Below are positions 1-7,266 of a DNA stretch of 7,597 bases, piece by piece. The notes under the pieces were generated by a model that saw only the letters and a list, made by a program, of their open reading frames with translations, was not told where the DNA came from and ran no database searches. Both the position numbers and the translations under genes were made by a program. The stretch covers positions 1 through 7,597 of the forward strand of contig JAUVSA010000103.1 in the NCBI GenBank assembly GCA_030597345.1, given 5' to 3'. How positions within the stretch are numbered: position 1 is the first letter of the stretch; each line of letters starts with the position of its first letter. This DNA comes from Bacillota bacterium (GTDB taxonomy: Bacteria; Armatimonadota; Hebobacteria; Hebobacterales; Hebobacteraceae).

Positions 1-1443
1 ATATACGACCGGCTCGTCAACCAGGAACTCCTTCTCGAGGCGCGACCCGACGCCCGTCTCGTTTACGTCGGCAAGGCAGCCGGGCGTCATTCCCTCACTC
101 AGGACCAGATCAACCAAGTCCTGGCAGAAGAGGCTGGCAAAGGCTCTGCGGTCTGCCGCCTCAAGGGAGGCGATCCGTTTCTCTTCGGCAGAGGAGGCGA
201 AGAAGCCGACTACCTGGTCCGGCGTGGAATCCCGTTCGTGGTGGTTCCCGGAGTCACCTCGGCCCTGGCCGCTCCTGCGTATGCTGGCATACCCGTCACC
301 GACCGCCGCCTCGCTTCGTCTCTGGCCATTGCAACGGGGCACGAAGACCTCGGCAAGACTGGAAGCACAGTGAACTGGGGCGCGCTGGCACAGGCTGCTG
401 ATACGGTCGTCGTCCTGATGGGTGTCAAGAGGCTGGCGGAGATCACGCGGGAGTTGCTCAGCACCGGTCGAGACGGCGCAACTCCGGCGGCCGCGGTTCG
501 CTGGGGCACGACGGGGCGTCAACGCGTAATAGTGTCCGATCTGGCTCACATCGCGGAGGAAGCGGCGCGTCGGGACTTCGCCGCGCCGGCCGTCCTGGTG
601 GTCGGCCCCGTGGTAGACCTCCGACACCGCCTGGCGTGGTTCGATCAGCGTCCCCTGAACGGCCTTCGTGTGCTAGTGCCCAGGCCGCGCCACCAGGCGA
701 GCAAGCTGGCGGAGCTGCTTCGGGACGCTGGAGCCGAGCCGTTCGTGTGCCCCCTGATTCGAGTAGCACCCATCCCTCCCGAGGCGGACCGCCTGAAATC
801 GCTGCTCGCGCGAGAGTGGGATTGGGTAGTCTTCACCTCGGCAAACGGAGTGACGTCCTTCGGCCGCCAGCTTCGTGACGTTGGCCTTGACTGGAGGTCG
901 TTGGCACACGCTCACCTGGCAGCCATGGGACCAGGAACCGCCTGTGCTTTAGATGCCCTCGGGTTGAGAGTCGACTTCGTTCCCCCCCGCGCGGTGGCCG
1001 AATGTCTCGCCGAGGAGCTCCCGGAGATCTCGTCCGCTTCCCGGGTGCTGCTTCCCAGAGCCGCGGAGGCGCGAGACGTCCTGCCCGACACGCTCCGCCG
1101 GAAAGGCGCTCACGTCGAAGTGATCGACGTCTATCGAACCGTACCAGATGAGTCGGGAGTGTCTCTCCTGAAGACTGCCCTCGATGATAACGACATAGAT
1201 GTCGCGACCTTCACCAGCTCGTCCATGGTTCGCAATGTGGTGATGGCCCTGGGTGCGGAGGCCCTTAGCGGCTGCCGGGTGGCCTGTATCGGGCCGATCA
1301 CCGCGCGCGCCGCGCGCGAATGTGGACTGACGGTTGACGTAGAAGCCGAAACACATACCATGCCGGGACTGGTGACGGCCCTCGAGACCTACTTCGCGGC
1401 GGGCCGAGCGCGCAGTCCCCATGTTGAGGAAAGCAACGAATGA
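1..1443 (+). CDS. cobA-hemD: Bifunctional uroporphyrinogen-III C-methyltransferase / uroporphyrinogen-III synthase (CobA-HemD fusion), 5' partial
   Basis: The frame is open from base 1, so the start lies outside; about 25-30 N-terminal residues (the first glycine-rich loop of the methyltransferase) are missing. The 480 visible residues hold two domains. Residues about 1-205 are a SUMT domain that methylates uroporphyrinogen III at C2 and C7 to precorrin-2. It is recognised by YDRLVNQE at the edge, YVGKAAGRHS, RLKGGDPFLFGRGGEEA (about 54-70), VPGVTSALAAPAYAGIP (from about 82), ATGHE and MGVK. Residues from about 219 onward are a HemD domain that cyclises hydroxymethylbilane to uroporphyrinogen III, with LRVLVPRPRHQASKL, VVFTSANGV and a C-terminal CIGPITARAARECGL segment. 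Such fusions are known in many anaerobic bacteria and commit the tetrapyrrole to the precorrin-2/siroheme branch. The stop overlaps the ahbC start by ATGA, which suggests translational coupling. Both halves look intact apart from the cut start. Confidence 0.93.
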   Translation: MYDRLVNQELLLEARPDARLVYVGKAAGRHSLTQDQINQVLAEEAGKGSAVCRLKGGDPFLFGRGGEEADYLVRRGIPFVVVPGVTSALAAPAYAGIPVTDRRLASSLAIATGHEDLGKTGSTVNWGALAQAADTVVVLMGVKRLAEITRELLSTGRDGATPAAAVRWGTTGRQRVIVSDLAHIAEEAARRDFAAPAVLVVGPVVDLRHRLAWFDQRPLNGLRVLVPRPRHQASKLAELLRDAGAEPFVCPLIRVAPIPPEADRLKSLLAREWDWVVFTSANGVTSFGRQLRDVGLDWRSLAHAHLAAMGPGTACALDALGLRVDFVPPRAVAECLAEELPEISSASRVLLPRAAEARDVLPDTLRRKGAHVEVIDVYRTVPDESGVSLLKTALDDNDIDVATFTSSSMVRNVVMALGAEALSGCRVACIGPITARAARECGLTVDVEAETHTMPGLVTALETYFAAGRARSPHVEESNE

Positions 1444-2651
1444 TTGGCTTCACCAAGCTGTTATGCGGAAAAGCGACAGTCTCTCGTGCCCTGCGCCAGG
1501 CCAGCGGCCAGCAGGAGAAAGAGCCAGGTCTGCTTCAGTTCACCACGGCGGATCGTCCGCTTGTGGTTTGGAACATGACTCTGCGCTGCAACCTGCGCTG
1601 CTCCCATTGCTATAATGAGGCCGGCGAAGGCGCGCCTGACGATGAGCTCACCACGCACCAGGCGGAGGCGCTGATTGACGACCTGGCGCAGATGGGCGTC
1701 CCTGTGCTGTTGTTCTCGGGCGGCGAGCCAGTGTTGCGCGATGACCTGTGCCGGCTCGGCGCCTATGCCGCCGGCAAAGGAATCCGCCCGGTTGTCTCCA
1801 CAAACGGGACTCTCATCACCAGTGAAGTCGCCGAAGCCCTGCGGGAGGCAGGCTTTCAGTACGTCGGTGTATCGATCGATGGCATGTCCGAGACCCATGA
1901 CCGATTCCGCTGTCGACAGGGAGCCTTCGTTGATGCCTGGGAGGGAATCCGCCACGCCCGCGAAGCCGGGCTGAGGACCGGCGTGCGCTTCACGGTCACT
2001 CAAGACAACGTGCACGATCTGCCCGATGTCCTCGACCAGGCCGCCTCCGAGAAGGTGAATCGCTTCTGCATGTACCACCTCGTGTACTCGGGTCGGGGTG
2101 CTCAGCTCGCCGAGCGCGATCTCACGGCGGCGGAACGCAGACGACTCATAGAGTGGCTTATCGATAGAACCGAAGAGCTCCACCGCGCCGGCCGCGATAT
2201 CGAGATACTCACCACCGACAATCACGCCGATGGCGTCCTTCTCTACCGTCTGATCGTCGAGCGTGACCCCGAGAGAGCGGCCGAGGTGGCCGAGTTGCTC
2301 ACCATGCACGGGGGGTGCTCTGCCGGTCGCAAATTCGCCAATATCGATGCCCGTGGCGATGTCCATGCTTGCCAGTTCTGGGGCCACGAATCTCTGGGCA
2401 ATGTCCGAGAGCGCCCCTTCTCCGCCATCTGGCGCGACCCGGATCATCCCTTGCTGTGCAGCCTCAGAGAATCACAGGATCGTCTGACCGGTCGATGTGG
2501 AACGTGCGCCTACAAGCAGTACTGCGGGGGATGCAGGATCCGCGCAGCCGCGGCCGACGGCGATCTGTGGGGAGCCGACCCCTCCTGTTATCTCAGCGAC
2601 GAGGAGATTCGATCCGATGCAACGGAAACAACCAATCCCGCGCGCCGTTGA
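1440..2651 (+). CDS. ahbC: Radical SAM 12,18-didecarboxysiroheme deacetylase AhbC (NirJ1-like)
   Basis: A 403-residue radical SAM enzyme. The cluster motif is C50-x3-C54-x2-C57 in LRCNLRCSHCY, followed by the SAM-binding LFSGGEP (91-97), STNGTLI (about 120-126) and VGVSIDG. The C-terminal third carries a SPASM/twitch-like cysteine set for a second iron-sulfur cluster: C293, C311, C353, C356, C362, C365 and C383, including CGTCAYKQYCGGC. The N-terminus MIGFTKLLCG and the WNMTLRCN stretch are, from memory, typical of AhbC rather than AhbD or NirJ. AhbC removes the two acetate side chains of 12,18-didecarboxysiroheme to give Fe-coproporphyrin III. The start is an ATG inside the ATGA overlap with cobA-hemD, with GAGGAAA at 1426-1432 as a well-spaced ribosome site. 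A role in haem d1 synthesis (NirJ) is the main alternative. Neighbouring hemB and hemL, and no visible d1 genes, favour haem b. Confidence 0.87.
   Translation: MIGFTKLLCGKATVSRALRQASGQQEKEPGLLQFTTADRPLVVWNMTLRCNLRCSHCYNEAGEGAPDDELTTHQAEALIDDLAQMGVPVLLFSGGEPVLRDDLCRLGAYAAGKGIRPVVSTNGTLITSEVAEALREAGFQYVGVSIDGMSETHDRFRCRQGAFVDAWEGIRHAREAGLRTGVRFTVTQDNVHDLPDVLDQAASEKVNRFCMYHLVYSGRGAQLAERDLTAAERRRLIEWLIDRTEELHRAGRDIEILTTDNHADGVLLYRLIVERDPERAAEVAELLTMHGGCSAGRKFANIDARGDVHACQFWGHESLGNVRERPFSAIWRDPDHPLLCSLRESQDRLTGRCGTCAYKQYCGGCRIRAAAADGDLWGADPSCYLSDEEIRSDATETTNPARR
2601..2606 (+). promoter_or_regulatory. Ribosome binding site that fixes the hemB start
   Basis: GAGGAG lies 10 bases before ATG 2617, inside the 3' end of ahbC. 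The hemB frame is open further upstream, with another ATG at 2497, but those residues do not resemble HemB and lie within conserved ahbC coding sequence. The site therefore supports 2617 as the start. Confidence 0.6.
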
Positions 2652-3678
2652 CGGACGGGCGGCCGATTGCGGCGCGGCGACGGGACTCGGGACAGACGGC
2701 GGAGCATCGCTGACTCAGCGTCCGCGGCGGCTTCGGCGCGCCCAGGCAATCCGCCAACTCGTAGCAGAGACCAGGTTGCATCCGCATCGCTTCATCTACC
2801 CGCTCTTCGTGGTTCCCGGCGCCGCGCGGCGGGAAGAGATCGAGGCGCTCCCCGGCCAGTTTCATCTCTCGCCCGACTCCCTCGTCGAGGAGGCCGCGGC
2901 GGCCTGGGAGGAGGGAATCCGATCCGTGCTGCTCTTCGGTCTTCCGGAGCGGAAGGACGAGACCGGTCTCGAGGCCGGCAATCCGGCTGGACCGTCGCAA
3001 GCGGGAGTGCAGGCCCTCAAGCGTGCGCTGCCCGAACTGGTCGTAATGACCGACCTCTGCCTCTGCTCCTATACCACTCACGGCCACTGTGGTGTGGTTG
3101 GCAGCGATGGCGAAATCCTGAACGACCCCACCCTCGACATCCTCGCACAGGCGGCCCTCTCCCACGCGGAGGCGGGAGCTGACTTCGTAGCGCCCTCCGA
3201 CATGATGGACGGCCGGGTAGCAACTATCAGGCGCGCCCTGGACAATGCCGGCTTCTCCGACACCGGCATAATGGCCTACTCGGCCAAATACGCCTCCGCC
3301 TTCTACGGGCCCTTTCGCGATGCTGTCGGCTCTGCCCCTCAATTCGGTGATCGTCGCTCCTACCAGATGGACCCTGCGAATAGACGTGAGGCGCTGCGCG
3401 AGGCGCGCCTCGACGCAGAAGAAGGCGCAGATATCGTCATGGTCAAACCGGCGCTTGCCTATCTCGACGTGATCGCCGATGTGCGAGCGGCGTTGGACAG
3501 GCCGGTCGCCGCATACAACGTGAGCGGGGAATACGCGATGGTCAAAGCGGCCGCCGCGCGCGGATGGCTCGATGAGCGCGCGGTCACATTGGAGGTCCTT
3601 ACCAGCATCGCCCGCGCTGGTGCGGATCTCATCATCACTTACCATGCACGCGAGGCGGCCCGATGGCTCGAGCAATAG
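2617..3678 (+). CDS. hemB: Porphobilinogen synthase (5-aminolevulinate dehydratase), zinc type
   Basis: A 353-residue cytosolic enzyme that condenses two 5-aminolevulinates to porphobilinogen. The family core starts near residue 35 (RPRRLRRAQAIRQLVAET) and runs to the end. Two Schiff-base lysines are visible: K224 in MAYSAKYAS and K277 in MVKPALAYLD. The metal site DLCLCSYTTHGHCG (147-159 region; C148, C150, C158) is the three-cysteine zinc form rather than the aspartate-rich magnesium form. APSDMMDGR and SAPQFGDRRSYQMDPAN are also typical. The usual length is about 320-330, so there is an N-terminal extension of about 30 glycine- and alanine-rich residues without recognisable homology. The proposed start overlaps ahbC by 35 bases and the stop overlaps ahbAB by 16. 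No better ATG, GTG or TTG start in frame was seen between 2617 and the core, so the extension may be real, or an unusual start codon may be used. Confidence 0.95.
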   Translation: MQRKQPIPRAVDGRAADCGAATGLGTDGGASLTQRPRRLRRAQAIRQLVAETRLHPHRFIYPLFVVPGAARREEIEALPGQFHLSPDSLVEEAAAAWEEGIRSVLLFGLPERKDETGLEAGNPAGPSQAGVQALKRALPELVVMTDLCLCSYTTHGHCGVVGSDGEILNDPTLDILAQAALSHAEAGADFVAPSDMMDGRVATIRRALDNAGFSDTGIMAYSAKYASAFYGPFRDAVGSAPQFGDRRSYQMDPANRREALREARLDAEEGADIVMVKPALAYLDVIADVRAALDRPVAAYNVSGEYAMVKAAAARGWLDERAVTLEVLTSIARAGADLIITYHAREAARWLEQ

Positions 3679-4736
3679 ACGGCCCCCTCCTGCTGACGCG
3701 CATAGACCGGATTCTACTCACCGCGGCCCAGGCGTCCTTTCCCCTCGTGCGGCAGCCCTTTGCTGTCTTGGCCGACACCGTAGGAGAAGCCGAGCAGCGT
3801 GTCATCGAGCGCCTGGCGTCACTGAAGGAAGCCGCCTTCCTCCGCAAGATCGGGCCCGTGTTCGAGCCCGCGAGCCTCGGTCTGAGCAGCGAGTTGGCGG
3901 CGGTCGAAGTCGCCCCCTCGCACCTGGAATCGGTTGGAGCGGAGGTGGCCACTTGGGCGCCCGTGACCCACTGCTATGCGCGGGATCACCGCCTCAACCT
4001 CTGGTATGCCGCAGTTGCCCCCGGCGAGGACTGGTTCGAATGGGCGGCCGCTCGGGCCGCCTCCCTGCCCGGTGTGAAGGGGGCCTGGAGGCTCCCCGCT
4101 CTGCGGCGCTTCAAGATTGCTGTTCACTTCGATCTCGTAGCCCGGCCAACAGGGACGACACCGGCTCGGCCGCACATGGACGCTTCCGAGCACGACAGTG
4201 CCGGTGATGCCCACAAGGGACCAGCGCCATCACCTCCACCCGCCGCTCCCGATATCGATATCCTACGTGCCGCAGAGACTGACCTGCCGCTGTGCTCGGA
4301 CCCGTTCTCCGTGCTCGCCGCCTCTCTGCCCCTCGACGCGGATGGCCTACTGGGAACGCTGAGGTCATGGCTGACCGACGGCCGGATCCGACGCTACGGG
4401 GCCCTGGTCAGTCATCGTCGCCTGGGATTCGCCGCCAACTCGATGACCGCGTGGGTCGTGCCTGACGATGATATCGACAGAGTGGGCAAGTGTCTGGCAT
4501 CCTCTCCCCATGTTTCCCACTGCTACCAGCGTCCTGCCTTCCCGGGCTTTCCGTACAACATGTACGCCATGATACACGGCAGATCGAGGGCAGAGTGTCT
4601 GGCGGTGGTGGGCGAGCTATCGAGTGCCTGCGGGGCGGGGAATCCGGCTGCTCTCTTCTCTGACCGCGAGTTCAAGAAGACAACGCCAAACTACGCCGAT
4701 CTGCTGACACCGCGCGCGTCGCCCGACTCGAGTTGA
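3663..4736 (+). CDS. ahbAB: Fused siroheme decarboxylase AhbA-AhbB (Lrp/AsnC-like)
   Basis: A 357-residue protein with two tandem copies of the Lrp/AsnC-like siroheme decarboxylase fold. The AhbA-like half (about 10-158) has a degenerate helix-turn-helix, LRKIGPVFEPASLG, VTHCYARD (101-108) and a closing LPALRRFKIAVHFDL. A proline/alanine-rich linker follows at about 159-197. The AhbB-like half (about 198-348) has RIRRYGALVSHRRLGF, VSHCYQRPAFPGFPYNMYAM (284-303) and the terminal FSDREFKKT. AhbA and AhbB are usually separate chains forming a heterodimer that decarboxylates siroheme to 12,18-didecarboxysiroheme; the related haem d1 proteins are known as a NirDL fusion. Each half keeps a His-Cys-Tyr-x-Arg motif and shows no break, so the fusion looks functional. 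GAGG at 3652-3655 precedes the ATG by 7 bases, and the start overlaps hemB by 16 bases. A NirDL-type d1 function is possible, but the adjacent ahbC and hemB favour haem b synthesis. It is unlikely to be a DNA-binding regulator. Confidence 0.88.
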   Translation: MARAIDGPLLLTRIDRILLTAAQASFPLVRQPFAVLADTVGEAEQRVIERLASLKEAAFLRKIGPVFEPASLGLSSELAAVEVAPSHLESVGAEVATWAPVTHCYARDHRLNLWYAAVAPGEDWFEWAAARAASLPGVKGAWRLPALRRFKIAVHFDLVARPTGTTPARPHMDASEHDSAGDAHKGPAPSPPPAAPDIDILRAAETDLPLCSDPFSVLAASLPLDADGLLGTLRSWLTDGRIRRYGALVSHRRLGFAANSMTAWVVPDDDIDRVGKCLASSPHVSHCYQRPAFPGFPYNMYAMIHGRSRAECLAVVGELSSACGAGNPAALFSDREFKKTTPNYADLLTPRASPDSS

Positions 4737-4797
4737 GAGGAGGCGTGGGCCCGCAGACCCTATACGTCCGCACAGAGCGCGCCCGCGACCGGTGCGC

Positions 4798-4803
4798 AAG
4801 GAG
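4798..4803 (+). promoter_or_regulatory. Ribosome binding site that fixes the hemL start
   Basis: AAGGAG sits 6 bases before GTG 4810. The frame is also open from a GTG at 4792, but that one has no ribosome site at usual spacing and would place this AAGGAG inside the gene. The protein from 4810 begins MSRSQAKSETLF, close to the usual start of HemL proteins. Confidence 0.7.
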
Positions 4804-4809
4804 CAAGTA

Positions 4810-6108
4810 GTGAGTAGAAGCCAAGCGAAGTCGGAGACTCTCTTTGCCCAGGCTCAGCAAGTCATCCCGGGGGGCGTCAACAGTCCCGTGCGGGCATTCA
4901 AGGCCGTGGGAGGCACGCCGCCCTTCATCGCTCGGGGACTCGGCGCAGCGATATGGGACGCGGACGGAAACGAGTACATCGACTGCGTGGGATCCTGGGG
5001 CCCCCTCATACTCGGGCATGCACGGGCAGAGGTGGTGAGTGCCGCCTGTGAGGCCGCCCGACGAGGCACAACGTTCGGCGCGCCGACGGAGGTTGAGCTC
5101 TTGCTCGCCCGGATGATCGTGGATGCCGTGCCCTCCATCGAGTCGGTGCGGCTGGTTAGCTCCGGCACGGAAGCGGTCATGAGCGCAATCCGTCTCGCTC
5201 GCGCCTACACAGATCGCTCCAAGGTGGTCAAGTTCGAGGGGGGATATCACGGCCACAGCGACGGTCTCCTCGCCCGCGCTGGCTCCGGCCTCGCCACTCT
5301 CAGCATTCCCGACTGTCCGGGTGTACCCGAGGCAATCACCGCGGAGACCATCGTTCTGCCCTATAACAACCTGACAGCAGTCGAAGACCTGCTGGCATCG
5401 CGGGCGGACGAGATCGCCTGTGTGCTGATCGAGCCGGTCGCCGGCAACATGGGAGTAGTGCCGCCTGCGCACGGGTACCTCGAGGGACTTCGCCGCGCTA
5501 CCCGGAACGCGGGCTCTCTGCTTGTATTCGACGAGGTCATCACTGGCTTTCGAGTGTCCTATGGAGGCGCCCAAGGCGCCTACAATGTCATCCCCGATCT
5601 AACAATCCTGGGGAAGATAATCGGCGGCGGCTTCCCGGTTGGCGCTTTCGGCGGCCGCCGGGAGATCATGGACATGCTGGCTCCCTCCGGGCCTGTCTAC
5701 CAGGCGGGCACACTCTCCGGCAACCCGGTAGCCTGCGCCGCCGGCCTCACCACCCTCCAGTTGCTTGCCTCAGAAGACCCGTATGTCCAGCTCGACCGGC
5801 GGGCACAGTTCCTGGCCGACGGACTCCACCAGGCGGCCTCCCGCGTTGGCGTATCCATCACCATAAACCGTGTCGCCTCGATGCTTACCATGTTCTTCTC
5901 TGATCAGCCTGTGGTGGACTACGCATCTGCCGCCGCCAGCGATACGGAGCGACACGCCAGGTTCTTCCACGCAATGCTCGACCGCGGAGTCTATCTGCCC
6001 CCCTCGCAGTTCGAAGCGATGTTCGTTTCCACCGCTCATACCGACAGCCATGCTGAGCACATCTGCGAAACGGCCAAGCTCGCGCTTGAGGAGATCGCTG
6101 TCCGGTGA
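4810..6108 (+). CDS. hemL: Glutamate-1-semialdehyde 2,1-aminomutase
   Basis: A 432-residue PLP-dependent class III aminotransferase that converts glutamate-1-semialdehyde to 5-aminolevulinate, the second step of the C5 route. It matches the family's length of about 425-435. The N-terminal block VIPGGVNSPVRAFKAVGGTP is diagnostic. Other family blocks are EYIDCVGSWGPLILGHA, LVSSGTEAVMSAIRLAR, FEGGYHGHSDGLL, the cofactor aspartate D241 in VFDEVITGFR, the PLP lysine K269 in ILGKIIGGGFPVGAFGG, and TLSGNPVACAAGL. The start is GTG at 4810. The gene follows ahbAB by 73 bases, in which I see no convincing promoter, so it is probably in the same transcript. Its presence shows that precursor comes from glutamyl-tRNA, so a hemA gene is expected elsewhere. 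No damage is visible. Confidence 0.96.
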   Translation: MSRSQAKSETLFAQAQQVIPGGVNSPVRAFKAVGGTPPFIARGLGAAIWDADGNEYIDCVGSWGPLILGHARAEVVSAACEAARRGTTFGAPTEVELLLARMIVDAVPSIESVRLVSSGTEAVMSAIRLARAYTDRSKVVKFEGGYHGHSDGLLARAGSGLATLSIPDCPGVPEAITAETIVLPYNNLTAVEDLLASRADEIACVLIEPVAGNMGVVPPAHGYLEGLRRATRNAGSLLVFDEVITGFRVSYGGAQGAYNVIPDLTILGKIIGGGFPVGAFGGRREIMDMLAPSGPVYQAGTLSGNPVACAAGLTTLQLLASEDPYVQLDRRAQFLADGLHQAASRVGVSITINRVASMLTMFFSDQPVVDYASAAASDTERHARFFHAMLDRGVYLPPSQFEAMFVSTAHTDSHAEHICETAKLALEEIAVR

Positions 6109-6257
6109 GCATCTGGAGTTGGCAGCCCTGGCATCATCGGGAGACGCGCGGCATCGACTTGCCCACGCTGTCCGTGAGAGCGACATCGCGACTCCCGGGA
6201 CCGACGACCGGCTCTGTGCCCGCGCGAACGCAGCCCGCAACTGAACGACATGGATAG
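6105..6257 (+). CDS. Possible small ORF bridging hemL and the prenyl-synthase-like gene
   Basis: A GTG at 6105 overlaps the hemL stop by GTGA. It opens a 50-codon frame ending in TAG at 6255-6257, just past the ATG of the next gene. GAGGAG at 6088-6093 could serve as a ribosome site with 11-base spacing. The peptide begins MSIWSWQPWHHRETRG; I recognise no family, membrane segment or domain. Position at both overlaps would suit a coupling peptide. However, another frame is also open across the same interval (to TGA 6242-6244) and is equally protein-like, so chance in GC-rich DNA is a strong alternative. Confidence 0.2.
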   Translation: MSIWSWQPWHHRETRGIDLPTLSVRATSRLPGPTTGSVPARTQPATERHG

Positions 6258-7266
6258 GAATCTCACCTGTGAGCAACCACCTATGCAGCTAGTAACCCAG
6301 TACTCGCCGCTCGCCGACCTGCTCGCGCAAGTGGAAGAAGACATTGAATTCCTCGCCCTCAGAGAGTCCGACGTCGTGGGAGCGGTAGCGCGAGAGCTAA
6401 TGCCGCCGCCCGGCAACCGGCTTCGGGCCACTGTCCTGCTTCTGTCGGCGGAGTGTGCCGGCGGCGCGACACAGAGCAGCTTGTCGATGGCGACAGTAGC
6501 AGAGCTGACGCATATCGCGTCAGTGGTCCACGATCAGGTGGCAGATGATGCGCCTTGTTCGGGGGAGCGCCGTTCTATGGGCGCGGCCCGGATAAACCAG
6601 GTGTCCGTGCTGGCCGGCGACTACCTTCTTGCCCTTGCCTTCGACCGCTTGATTGCTGGAACGGCTGCTGTCCTCCTTCCTGACCTGGTGCAGACAGCAA
6701 CACGCGCCTGCGCAGGACGGGTAGATGAACTGCGCGCAAGGGAGCGGGTGATCTCCACAGATCAATACCTGGAGATCGTCCGCGCGAAGACCGGCAGTCT
6801 CTTCGGATTCTGTGGCAAGGCCGGGGTGCAGACCGCCGGAGGACCGGCCGAAGCCCAGCAGGCCCTGAGATCGTTCGGTGAACGGTTTGGGGTGGCCTAC
6901 CACCTGGCGAATGACGTCCGAAACCTGCTGGGTGACAACAGCCGTCCGGGGAACCGGGAGAAACAGGAACTGGGCGGGCATAGACTCACCTTGCCGCTTG
7001 TCCTGGCCGCGGAGCAGGCGGACGGGGATGTACGCGCGCAACTGGAGCAGATGGTGGCGGTCAAGGAGGTCTCTCCGCAACAGATGGAGGCCGCTCGGGA
7101 GATTGCCGCTTCCACTGGGGCGATCGAGGACGCCTGGCGAGTCGTGCACTCGTGGTTCGATGCCGCGCGACAGGAGCTGGGACTGCTCCCCGACGGCGCG
7201 GCCAAGCACGCCCTCCTGACCCTGGCCAGCTCCCAGGCCCGTAGCCCCGCGGTGTACCAGAACTGA
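6250..7266 (+). CDS. Divergent polyprenyl (trans-isoprenyl) diphosphate synthase homologue, metal-binding motifs altered
   Basis: A 338-residue, all-helical homologue of trans-isoprenyl diphosphate synthases; length fits the family. It aligns through MPPPGNRLRATVLLLSAE (51-68; family GGKRLRP), ELTHIASVVHDQVADDAP (85-102), VSVLAGDYLLALAFDRL (118-134), YLEIVRAKTGSLFGF (173-187), FGVAYHLANDVRNLLGD (213-229) and HRLTLPLVLA (244-253). The active enzymes chelate magnesium by two DDxxD motifs. Here the first is D95-Q96-V-A-D99, and the second is N221-D222-V-R-N225, losing two of three aspartates. The lysine of GGKRLRP is N56. This suggests a non-catalytic subunit, or a changed enzyme, rather than a standard synthase. 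An active partner, if any, is not in the window. The start is uncertain: ATG 6250 has no clear ribosome site, and ATG 6283 is an in-frame alternative. A role in quinone or haem side chains is only inference. Confidence 0.8.
   Translation: MDRNLTCEQPPMQLVTQYSPLADLLAQVEEDIEFLALRESDVVGAVARELMPPPGNRLRATVLLLSAECAGGATQSSLSMATVAELTHIASVVHDQVADDAPCSGERRSMGAARINQVSVLAGDYLLALAFDRLIAGTAAVLLPDLVQTATRACAGRVDELRARERVISTDQYLEIVRAKTGSLFGFCGKAGVQTAGGPAEAQQALRSFGERFGVAYHLANDVRNLLGDNSRPGNREKQELGGHRLTLPLVLAAEQADGDVRAQLEQMVAVKEVSPQQMEAAREIAASTGAIEDAWRVVHSWFDAARQELGLLPDGAAKHALLTLASSQARSPAVYQN

Noticed and set aside
1461..2447. Long minus-strand open frame of 328 codons opposite ahbC
   Set aside because: It mirrors the codon structure of a clearly recognised gene in GC-rich DNA, and its translation resembles no family I know.
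2593..3675. Minus-strand open frame of 360 codons opposite hemB
   Set aside because: Antisense to conserved HemB motifs; no recognisable domain, so a shadow frame.
4251..4262. Perfect 12-base palindrome GATATCGATATC
   Set aside because: It lies within the ahbAB coding sequence and encodes Asp-Ile-Asp-Ile at the start of the AhbB half, so chance repetition of codons explains it.
3663..4736. Lrp/AsnC-type transcription regulator
   Set aside because: The fold is shared, but the duplicated HCYxR motifs, the FPYNMYAM segment and the haem gene context fit siroheme decarboxylase instead.
4733..4766. Possible hemL promoter (TTGAGA with TATACG)
   Set aside because: The spacing is about 22 bases, too long for a standard promoter, and the first box overlaps the ahbAB stop.
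4672..5574. Minus-strand open frame of 300 codons opposite hemL and the ahbAB end
   Set aside because: Antisense shadow of an intact, confidently identified hemL; no domain seen.
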